Assembly: GCF_041260155.1 (NCBI RefSeq)
Contig: NC_091933.1
Coordinates: 1,426,001 to 1,490,000, forward strand
Direction: 5' to 3'
From: Ptychodera flava
Taxonomy: Eukaryota > Hemichordata > Enteropneusta > Ptychoderidae
DNA: 64,000 nucleotides
Part shown: one piece after another, positions 13,001 through 19,874 of the stretch
Layout: each line of letters opens with the position of its first letter
Position numbering within the stretch: the stretch's first letter is position 1
Translations under genes and position numbers: made by a program
Notes under the pieces: model-generated
The model's database searches: none
What the model was told of the DNA's origin: nothing
Seen by the model: only the letters and a program-made list of their open reading frames with translations

Positions 13001-16000
13001 CGTCATAACGACAGTGAATGCAGGGCTCAACGTTATCGCATGCCCCTAAGTCGATGACATGCTATATTTAGACTGCTGTCGCAAAGAAAATATCATCTCA
13101 TATGATGTGGGAAAGCGTCATAAAAGAAAACGAGATGAATAAAATGGTATCATAGGCCTATGTCCCGATCGGTACATTTGTTTCCCTTATAAGTTTAAAT
13201 TAATGTGTGAGCTGTTGTCAGAATCTTTATTTCAATACGGCCCATCTCTTTTTCTTTCCTTGCGTTTGCGTCAACTGTCATTGCCAGAACATGTTGATCA
13301 ACTTGCGTTATGATAAGATACACCAGAATGCATGGAAATTAATTTGTATCGCGAAATATCGAGAAATACCTGTATTCTATGATAAATAGACTTCAGCTAG
13401 TCCAGTAGCTGTCGCAACTGGCTCGATCGGTTTCCGTCATTTGTTACTGTGCGATCCAGTTTTAGTGTTACGCAGTTTGCCCCGCTCTACAACTCCGTTC
13501 TGCAGGTCACTCCGAAAACTTTCAGCAGTACTATTTTGGGGGACCAATTAAGCCGCTAGCCGTAGATAGCTACTTTTTTCAACAAAAACTCTGAATAGAA
13601 ATGCAGCAACTATCAACTTTCGATAGATATTTTGTAGGCAAGAGAACAAACTCAAACGTATATGCGCATTTAATCCTAGCTGTGATATCGAAGCGGTACT
13701 TGTGGCGTGTATCGAACTCGCTCGGGTCATTGAGGTCATCGCCACAGTCCCATCCATGGTCTGTTCTCTACTACCTCCATGGTTCTACATAATTGCAGTC
13801 GCTACCCGGCAGATTTGCCATGATATTTCAACAAAGTTGCTTGCTATTTAGATCTAGCTGAAAACAAAAACCTTTATGAAACAGGATAATCCAGTCCAAG
13901 CTTGATGAAATCGATGCTTTGATCTGCTTTCCAAAGGACGATTTCCGGAAATGGTCTAGCCGGTCACATGCCACTAACGCAAATATTCATTACGCACGTG
14001 AACGCATGAAACATGTTGCAGTTACTGGTTGCTTGTTTTCCCTTGTCAGCTATATTTTGATGACATTTTATGCTGGGATTATGATTGGTTCAATTGAAAT
14101 GATGTGACAGCACTAAAACTGCTTCTGATACTTGATTGGATTGTAGTAAAATTTGTCATTAAATTCATGGGATATTTTGACAGATCATTCAAGATAACAT
14201 CAGCAGACACATTGGCAGCGCTGTGCAGAGGAGAGAACGCGCTAAAACCTTTGAGTATTAAACTCCGCTCACGGCTACGCTTATTCAATGCGTATTTTGG
14301 GTTCGCGCCTTTCAGGACAATGCTCCGTGAACACTGAGAGAATATATGTTGTATTTGATCACGTATACGGTATGGAGAAATGTCTTGAAAAAAAATCAGT
14401 CGCAATCTCATAAAATTTGGTCGCCTATGCGACTGAAAATGGTCGCTACTTTGAGCCCTGATTGAATATTGCAATACATGAATTATCGGTCGGTCCGGTT
14501 TTATGTATAATATTGCTCACATCTTTACTCTGAAAGATAAACTACCTATTGTCATTGATTTCTGTTACTTTCTCCCTGTAGCAGCACGTACAACTTTGTC
14601 GTAACTTGCAATTTTGTAATTTTTGCCTTACCGCACTCCCTGAGTTTTGTAAAGTATTGTATTGTATTGTTATTATAATTTATTTCAGGTCTACGTAGAG
14701 CCATATCAAAATCGAGTAAAATACTTGAAATACAAATTGTAAATGGATATGATCATTCTAAAGTGAGTCCAAAGGATGACCGGATATAACAATTTTCACA
14801 TTTTTTTTATTCAGATGGTTGTCCTAGACAAGTCCCCCGTTCATCATAGTTTTCAACAGTCACCCGTTTTGCAGCGCCTCACAAAAATCTGCCCTCCCCG
14901 CAAAACAATGGTACAGTCCAGGGCAGCTCCTTTGCATCCGCTCTCACGAGTCCCATTACTTGGCACTGACCACACTGATTTCGGGGTGCATCCAGCTGTC
15001 CGGTCAAGAGACATTGGCAAGCGAAGATGCTGCCTTAACAGATCCCAACCGATTTTAAGTATTTTTTTTTCAAATAAAATGAAGTGAACAAAATTCTTTA
15101 AAATCTACAAATGCAAATTTTGTAAATTTAACCAAATTTGGCAGATGAAATTACGAATCAAATTATCACAATATTTAACCTCAGTAAATATCGTATATTG
15201 CACGTTTCATACCTGAAACCTGGACTAAAAATAACAATTTCTGTCAGTGACTCCAATACGAATACGAATACGAATACGAAAACGAATACGAAAACGAATA
15301 CGAAAATAACTTCAGCATCGTATGCATGCTGTCATCTTTGCATGCAGTCTTCCACAATGACCCCCGTGAATGCCAGTCACTGAACTGAACATTGCATTGT
15401 AGAGTATGTTTTAGTAAAAGTACTATTTTTGGTGCTAATTTTCGCTACCTAATTTTATTTTTATAGAGTTGTAAACATTGATGCAAAACACAAAAACTCA
15501 GTATGTCTTTTTGATCGTACAGACATGTGACACCATAACCTTGTCTTGTGAGGGCAAGGAACTTTGTGGACGTACGCTCAACCAGCGTACGGTAATTAAC
15601 CGATGGTATTGTTTTTTGAAAACGATCATGCAATTTTGTGAAAAACTTTATGCTAGTTCACACAATGACATAAAATGATTATTATTTGTTGTTTAAGTCG
15701 GTGTTCCCACATCAGAAAATCGATCTCATGGATTTGATATCTAGGTAATCATTTTTCACTTGTCCCGTCGGGCAAGTGGCATTGGCGTTTCACTTGCCCG
15801 AATGCGACTTTCACTTGCCCCGGGCAATCGGGCAACCCTTAGTGTCTTTCCTTGGGGACTAGTCTTTATTGTCATTTCCAATCTAGCATTCACTTCTTGG
15901 AGTATGGCTTCATCCTGGCATAACTTGGAAGTGGTTGGGGACACAAGAGTAGTGTTCACAGTTAAGTAGTATGCACGTCAAAAGTAACAGACATAACTTT

Positions 16001-17254
16001 TGCACAAACTTTCCTCAACAAAACTTTCAACAATTCTCTCACCAAATCAAGAATAAAAATCTGAGGAGTCACCGAGCAGAGTTTGGTACTACAGAAACAT
16101 TACAAAACAATTATCATTTTCCTGAGAGCGTTTTACTACCCTGTGGTCATGTCATAGCAAACCCGTTTGGCAGGTCAGGTTAATAGTTTTCTTAAATTAG
16201 TCCCAGCCCAAAACATTCTCTTAGGCTATAATAAATAAATTTCAAGTTGCTTGTAAGTAAATAAATGCTTTTAAGTTGATTTTAAATTCTATATTATGTC
16301 ATGATGCATTCTTTAGCATGCAGTATACATCACAGTGCGTGAATTTGATCACAGGGATGACTGTCAACCTGCTTCTTTGACCAACTTACTGAATGCTAGG
16401 TGAATCGTGGTGGAAATATAAAATTAATTACAGCAATATACACAAACTAGAAACAGTTTGATTCAATCAGCCAACAAAATCTGTCTCCTTAATATGGCAT
16501 ATCTTAGCATATTGATAGCCATCTTGGCTATTCCATGTATGTGGCAATAGCCAAGTTGGCTATTTTTTTTCATATAAAAAATGTTTGTGCCCACTTTATT
16601 GATATGGGCAGAAGACATAGGCACGATTTCATTCTCACTTCTCGTGTCATGAATCTATTTTCTGCGCAAATGCATACAGCAAGGATTTTTACACTTTTCG
16701 AGAACATGAATTCTGATTCCAGTTTCGGTTGACATGGTTTCTCCCTGCTGTCTACACTCATGGCTGATCACAAACATCATCATCCTTTCCCTCCTCATCC
16801 TGACTATTGGAACATTTTACAATAAAATATGTACATACATATTTGTTGGGATTTGAGTCACAATGTTACAAATAGATTTGTAAACATAATCGTCATTTCC
16901 GGCTACAGTTTCATGGTAAGCGAGTAATATGTCAATTAAGTCCGTTCCTGATGAGAACAACGCAGCACAGATGCTGGTAGGTTTCGTAGTACACAGTGTC
17001 AGCACTGAAGCACCACCGCCCTTTAACCAGTGTAGACGAGAACGTATACTATACTGTATCATTATATAACGCATACAGAGCTGCAACGAATCCCCTGTGA
17101 CCTACCCTTACAAAACGTTTTGCTATTTGAAGCAATTGATACTTCTCACCTCTTTGACAGGGGGGTATTTCCTCTTGGCTTCGTTGGACAGTGCTCTCAG
17201 ATCCGTCTGTAAACTGTCCAGCAACCTGGCTGCTGCTGCTGGTGTCGTGGCCAT
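3906..17254 (-). CDS. MON2: MON2 homolog, first four coding exons (gene continues past the left edge)
   Basis: MON2 is a large armadillo-like scaffold related to the BIG/GBF1 Arf-GEFs. It acts at the trans-Golgi and endosomes in retrograde trafficking together with flippases and the DOP1 protein. Four exons on the minus strand (17150-17254, 7235-7298, 5644-5771, 3906-4037) join in phase, with GT donors and AG acceptors, into 143 residues. These align end to end with the start of the animal protein as I know it: LLDSLQTDLRALSNEAKRKY, AAEAGILKIKT, ILQPFLLGCDTKNIKI and NVVNMLWSMMESGIEEVKVL. Introns are about 9.85, 1.46 and 1.61 kb. The full protein is roughly 1,700 residues, so over 90% lies beyond position 1; I found no fifth exon between 1 and 3905. 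The gene faces away from NOP10, whose start codon lies 2.6 kb from its own. Identity is firm; the start is the only ATG fitting the family N-terminus. Confidence 0.93.
4038..5643. other. MON2 intron 3 with dispersed repeats
   Basis: It contains a segment at about 4553-4630 (CAAACTTTCCTCAA...ACTTTCAACAATTC...AATCAAGAATAAAAAT) that is repeated at about 15990-16065 in intron 1. It also has a two-copy tandem repeat of 34 bp around 4999-5082 (CCATGGTGATTGTTGACTTG twice) and a decayed TTAA-type MITE at 5196-5292. No exon seen. Confidence 0.6.
5196..5292. mobile_element. Decayed CCTTTCACC-type MITE
   Basis: A 97 bp segment starting GCCTTTCACCAAAATGGT, with TTGTTATCAATGGTGA in the middle and GGCGGTGAGCAGG at the end, followed by TTAA. 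It is a diverged relative of the cleaner copy at 22746-22836, sharing the central TTGTTATCAATGGTGA and CAGTTTACAGG/TGTATACAGGG-like blocks. The left TTAA has become TTGA. Confidence 0.6.
5644..5771 (-). CDS. MON2: MON2 coding exon 3
   Basis: A 128 bp exon encoding ALVACSGEILQPFLLGCDTK followed by NIKIVQICLVSVQKLISYEA and LSE, when read with the one base carried over from exon 2. The acceptor is ATTCACAG and the donor GTAAGT. The stretch is the conserved helical repeat containing QPFL.GC.TK of MON2. Confidence 0.93.
5853..6076. mobile_element. TTAA-flanked MITE (CCCTTTGAGTGCC termini)
   Basis: A 224 bp AT-rich element in MON2 intron 2. The left end is TTAA followed by CCCTTTGAGTGCC; the right end is GGTGCTCAGAGGG followed by TTGA. 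The inverted CCCTTTGAG.(G)CC ends and TTAA target are the pattern of piggyBac-like non-autonomous elements. The inside is palindromic (CAAAATTT... near the left, AAATTTGACC... near the right) and carries no ORF. Confidence 0.7.
6077..7234. other. MON2 intron 2, no gene seen
   Basis: AT-rich sequence. Short open frames at 6302-6484 and 6416-6607 overlap on opposite strands and look like chance. I see no exon, RNA gene or clear repeat here. Confidence 0.5.
7235..7298 (-). CDS. MON2: MON2 coding exon 2
   Basis: A 64 bp exon encoding AAEAGILKIKTLMAKNKDII plus P and the first base of the next codon. The acceptor reads TTCATAG and the donor GTACAG. Entry phase is 0 and exit phase 1, which fits both neighbours. 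It corresponds to the segment after KYPPVKE in other MON2 proteins. Confidence 0.92.
7771..9226. mobile_element. Non-autonomous DNA element with about 185 bp terminal inverted repeats
   Basis: The left end (CTGCTGAAATCACTGATGTG...) and the reverse complement of the right end (CTGCTGAAATCACTAATGTG...) match, with scattered differences, for about 185 bp (7771-7955 and about 9040-9226). Shared blocks include GCCAGCRCGTCT.ACCGCAA, CATCGACSCGC and ACCACGCC. TA flanks both ends, a possible 2 bp target duplication. The element is GC-richer than the surrounding intron. Its inside holds one open frame of note, minus 8160-8462, but no recognisable transposase. It lies in MON2 intron 1. Confidence 0.85.
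8160..8462 (-). CDS. Unrecognised 100-residue ORF inside the long-TIR element
   Basis: This ORF begins at an ATG (MATLCIVSSVRYLSKKNKAK) and continues with a charged middle and SRWSVWEWTFKKLTPVAYEK, then FTDENIANCDEYVNLFLNNT. The composition looks more protein-like than the surrounding shadows, with Trp-rich and helical stretches. I do not recognise a domain and do not see catalytic DDE/DDD spacing. It sits between the terminal inverted repeats of the 7771-9226 element, so a remnant transposon exon is one possibility and chance is another. Confidence 0.2.
   Translation of the reverse strand: MATLCIVSSVRYLSKKNKAKENDEYGNSAEDVSTSAVARCVRSRWSVWEWTFKKLTPVAYEKFTDENIANCDEYVNLFLNNTQTKSSSLISSSCIFHKVL
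9227..10150. other. MON2 intron 1 segment, nothing recognised
   Basis: A minus-strand frame at 9531-9785 and a plus-strand frame at 9935-10228 are open but lack recognisable features. No RNA gene seen. Confidence 0.4.
10162..10238. promoter_or_regulatory. Cluster of housekeeping-promoter motifs inside MON2 intron 1
   Basis: Three motifs typical of CpG/housekeeping promoters fall within 77 bp: AACATGGCGGC (10162-10172, YY1-like), ACTTCCGG (10195-10202, ETS core) and GCGCATGCGT (10229-10238, a perfect NRF-1-like palindrome). The nearest ATG on the plus strand opens only about 20 codons. Possible roles are an alternative MON2 promoter, a noncoding transcript start, or a transposon-borne promoter. 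The motif matches are seen; the function is inferred. Confidence 0.35.
10260..11400. other. MON2 intron 1 segment, nothing recognised
   Basis: AT-rich, with no exon or element boundaries that I can define. The block at 11134-11210 has several CTATTG/CAATAG inversions resembling the hairpin-like stretch at 16517-16564 (TAGCCATCTTGGCTATTCC ... CAATAGCCAAGTTGGCTA). Confidence 0.4.
11505..11575. repeat. CACTTGCCCG hairpin module, left copy
   Basis: CACTTGCCC recurs three times with an inverted GGGCAAGTGG, giving a short hairpin. A related module (CACTTGCCCGAATGC shared exactly) lies at 15757-15838. When the right copy is reverse-complemented, both are preceded by GGAAAGAC.CT. They may be outer arms of the foldback region between them. 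Confidence 0.6.
11576..12279. other. Spacer between the foldback arms, MON2 intron 1
   Basis: AT-rich sequence with a direct repeat of CATTAATATTCATG around 11693-11722. No gene seen. Confidence 0.4.
12280..12402. repeat. Left arm of a 2.8 kb foldback, with an interrupted (ATTCGT)n microsatellite
   Basis: From ATGCATGCTACGATGCTGAAG through the ATTCGT/TTTTCGT microsatellite to GGAGTCACTGACA and TATTTTTAGTCC, this segment is the reverse complement of about 15225-15346. The interrupted microsatellite (about 54 bp) is identical in both arms, including the order of the TTTTCG interruptions. Confidence 0.9.
12571..12779. mobile_element. Palindromic foldback MITE
   Basis: Left arm GGTAGTCTGTTGAATAGATC, GATTTTCGG, GATCTATCGATCCCG pairs with the right arm CGGGATCGATAGATC, CCGAAAATCGATC, TATTTAGCAGACTACC. 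The outer ends GGCCTGTACACAGGC and GCCTGTGGGCC also pair. The loop is about 30 bp (CGCGCCATTGTAACC...). Similar AAGATTTT..AAACAAAC sequences flank both sides. No ORF. Confidence 0.8.
12818..12854. repeat. (ATTCGT)n microsatellite
   Basis: TTTTCGTATTCGTATTCGTA and so on, the same motif as the foldback arms at 12312-12361 and 15257-15305. Confidence 0.85.
13021..14460. mobile_element. hAT-like non-autonomous element
   Basis: A 1,440 bp element with ends CAGGGCTCAA ... TTTGAGCCCTG, the CAGGG/CCCTG form common in the hAT superfamily. The 8 bp flanks AGTGAATG (13013-13020) and ATTGAATA (14461-14468) match at six of eight positions, consistent with an aged 8 bp target duplication. Open frames inside (minus 14079-14474, plus 13919-14107) carry no recognisable hAT transposase. 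It lies between the foldback arms in MON2 intron 1. Confidence 0.65.
14461..15224. other. MON2 intron 1 segment between the hAT-like element and the right foldback arm
   Basis: A moderately GC-rich open stretch at 14776-15087 has no recognisable domain on either strand. Nothing else seen. Confidence 0.4.
15225..15346. repeat. Right arm of the 2.8 kb foldback
   Basis: Reverse complement of 12280-12402: GGACTAAAAATAACA, TGTCAGTGACTCCAATACGA, the (AATACG)n/(AAAACG) microsatellite, then AACTTCAGCATCGTATGCAT. Arm identity is high, and complete over the microsatellite. Confidence 0.9.
15757..15838. repeat. CACTTGCCCG hairpin module, right copy
   Basis: CACTTGTCCCGTCGGGCAAG, then CACTTGCCCGAATGCG and CACTTGCCCCGGGCAATCGG. 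It is inverted relative to 11505-11575 with respect to the flanking GGAAAGACACT (GTGTCTTTCC here). Confidence 0.6.
15839..17149. other. MON2 intron 1, exon-1-proximal part
   Basis: It contains the second copy of the dispersed segment (about 15990-16065) shared with 4553-4630, and a hairpin-like TAGCCATCTTGGCTATTCC / CAATAGCCAAGTTGGCTA at about 16517-16564. No exon seen. Confidence 0.5.
17150..17254 (-). CDS. MON2: MON2 coding exon 1
   Basis: This exon encodes 35 residues (MATTPAAAARLLDSLQTDLR, then ALSNEAKRKYPPVKE). It begins at the ATG at 17254 and ends in phase 0 at GAG followed by a GTGAGA donor. It matches the amphipathic N-terminal helix of MON2 that precedes the armadillo-like repeats (DCB region). 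Confidence 0.93.
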
Positions 17255-17464
17255 TATTATTTGTTAATATCGATTTCACCCAAAGGGAAGTCTGCAGATG
17301 TTTCAGGGACCGTATTGGCATCAAAAGCTATGTTCGATCTTGCTTTAGTAATATTTGCCGAATGTAAACTTTTGATAAAATACGACGACTGACAAATTTA
17401 TATTGACACACAAGCATAACAAAACACAAGACCACCACCAGCCTTCTCTTCGTGATCCCACATA

Positions 17465-17478
17465 CCCACAATGCATAG
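17465..17478. promoter_or_regulatory. ZNF143/Staf-like motif upstream of MON2
   Basis: CCCACAATGCATAG resembles the core of the ZNF143/Staf binding site (CCCANAATGC). It lies about 210 bp upstream of the MON2 start codon, where a promoter is expected. Motif match seen; binding inferred. Confidence 0.4.
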
Positions 17479-18319
17479 CTATTGGTAGCGCCATCACCCA
17501 TGCTACTTGGTAGCGCCTTTCGTTTCAAAAAGCACAGGGTTGGAGTAGCCGGCCAGGCTGTTCCAAGTGGTGCGGTGTGCAGGACTCAAGCTCAACTGCT
17601 GGGCCTTATTTTCGCGAAGGATTTCCCGAAAAGTGTTGATTCTCGGCTTAACAGGTTTCATTTGGATCACCTCTGGCACTGTTCTTCTTTGACAGACAAC
17701 AACATTGAACAGAAAGCCTTAACTTTTTCCCAGGAAATTTCCCTGGGAAATTTCATGCATTTCATTGACTTTTCAAGCATGCAACTGTAGACATCGCCTA
17801 TGCAGTCAGTTACATTGAAAAGTGCAAATCACAAGGGAAAAATGTGAGAAATATTCCATTCAACTTGACCCAGGATATTTCAAAAAATGAAACACGTTAT
17901 GAAAAGGGGCGCGCTGAATGTAAAAAGTAATGACTGAAAGGTAACTGTCAGGCCAGTATTTTTTCAAGTTTCTTTCATGTCTGTTTGCCATATTTTATCT
18001 TAATTATTATCTGTTGCTTGATTTTCTCAAAGGCATCTACTTTGATCCTCCTTCCCCGCCCCCTCCCCCCGTGGCAAAAAAAAAATTCCAAAGTGATCTT
18101 TGCTCTTAGTAAAGGTATGTAATTTCCAGCGAAACCTGTGATTGGATACAGAATCAGTAGCAACACACCCTTTCATGCATATCTACGCTAGTTTTTAAAA
18201 GTAATTCCATGCACAAAGAGTGTATAGTCTAACATATCATATTCTCACATTTATGTGTGTAATTCTTGATTTTATAACTAGCTCCACCACACTTCCCGAA
18301 GTGTGTTGTTATGCAATAA

Positions 18320-18320
18320 A

Positions 18321-18366
<46 letters not shown>
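18320..18366. repeat. (ATT)n microsatellite
   Basis: About 15 uninterrupted ATT units following GCAATAAA. Confidence 0.95.
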
Positions 18367-18367
<1 letters not shown>

Positions 18368-19349
18368 AGCAGAGCCTTATGGCAAACTTTTATTGCATCT
18401 GAAGTACCCCAGAAATGTGTTAATGTATCGGTGTAAAAAGTACAGTATTTCAGCTCTTGAATAGCCAAGCATTTGGTTTGTAAACACAGCTTACCTGTGT
18501 AGAGTCACTGACTTGTGTTATTGCAAACAGTCAATCATTTGTCACAAATTCCATTATATTGACATCATAATCTTGTATACTGATTATAATGTTGTACTTT
18601 ACTTCAAACAAATCATTAATCCATGTGTGAAATTAATTACAATATGTCAGCAATCCTTATCCTAAGATGACTTTGCAAAATTTGCTGTGGGTATCCATTG
18701 TTATTTCTCTACTTTTTTGTTAGTGTTGAAGTTCTAACCCCTAAATCTTAGTTTGCTCATCAATTCTCTAGGGGTGCACTGATTCAAAGAGCATTATTAA
18801 AGATTAAATAATTATTTAAGACCAATGTTTGGTCAACGTATCCTATCCTTGATAGCCTCAATTTAATCTGATGTTACTTTAAAATTTAGTGGTAAGTTAC
18901 AGAATAAAAAGCTCATTTAGGATTTTTATTGTTGAAATTAAGATTAAATTAGCGGGACTGAATTTCAAAGGATACTTGTATTTGTCTAATTTTAGTGCAA
19001 AAATCTTCCCCATTGCTCTGAAATTTATGGGTAGTGTGAGCTGCTGTTGTCTTTAACATTTGTTTAGACTGAGATAATAGGACTTTTTTGAAAATGATTG
19101 AATATCTTCCAGATTTAATCATAAAATTCTTTACATGATGGTTTTTTTTATTTGCTCATAGCTTGATTGCAAAATTATTTTCTATCAAATCTGAGAGCAG
19201 CCTCATCAACCACTGGGCAGGTCGCTTTTTAATTGTCACACGTGAGCTTATTTGAATGAAGCAAAATCAATTCCATCACCATACTTTAAATTTTGACAGA
19301 AAGAGGAAAATCTGATTAAATGGTAAGCTACCACATTCTGAGGACTTCA

Positions 19350-19352
<3 letters not shown>

Positions 19353-19395
<43 letters not shown>

Positions 19396-19461
19396 CACAC
19401 ACACAAACACACATAACACATACATACATACATACATACATACATACATACATACATACAT
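19353..19461. repeat. Compound (TC)n and (CATA)n microsatellite
   Basis: About 20 TC units, then CA-rich sequence, then about 10 CATA units. The open reading frames across it (RERE and MYVC repeats) are artefacts of the microsatellite. Confidence 0.95.
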
Positions 19462-19711
19462 GTGCATAAAAACTCATGTTGTTGATAGCTAGAGTTTCTA
19501 GAACTTCAATACTCCTGTTATTTTGTGCATTTGGCATAAATACTGATCACCATTCAGGATTTGGGTATAGTTTGGTACTTTTGTAAGTATACAATAATGA
19601 CAGAAATGTTATACTTTTATTCTAAAAAGTCATAGTCATAAACTTTTGTTCACCAATAACGTCAATTTTACTCCGTGGACGTGTAGTGAAACATGAACAG
19701 CGCCAGCTCCG

Positions 19712-19820
19712 GCGGAAGTCGATAAACAAAGTGCATCTTGGGTAAATCAGTTTCCGTGCCGCTGTTCTTCCATGTGCACCACGGGCAGCGTGTTTGTCTG
19801 AGAGTCTTTTATTATAAGCC
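19712..19820 (+). promoter_or_regulatory. NOP10 proximal promoter / 5' UTR
   Basis: An ETS-type core GCGGAAGT (19712-19719) lies about 100 bp before the NOP10 ATG. A pyrimidine tract TCTTTTATT occurs about 15 bp before the ATG and could be a TCT-type initiator as used by translation and ribosome-biogenesis genes. Both are motif-level inferences. Confidence 0.35.
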
Positions 19821-19874
19821 ATGTATCTGATGTACTATCTCAACGAAAGTGGTGATCGGATGTACACCATGCAG
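19821..19874 (+). CDS. NOP10: NOP10 exon 1 (coding part)
   Basis: Eighteen codons ([18 protein letters not shown]) followed by a GTAAAG donor. It encodes the N-terminal beta strands of the zinc-ribbon-like fold. Confidence 0.96.

Larger units (their letters stand above)
17479..19700. other. Intergenic region between divergent MON2 and NOP10
   Basis: It contains an open stretch at 17482-17790 with no recognisable product, a T-rich repeat (ATT)n at 18320-18366, (TC)n at 19353-19391 and (CATA)n at 19420-19461. No RNA gene seen. Confidence 0.6.

Noticed and set aside
19276..19537. ORFs with MYVCMYVC and RERERE tracts
   Set aside because: Translation of the (CATA)n and (TC)n microsatellites.
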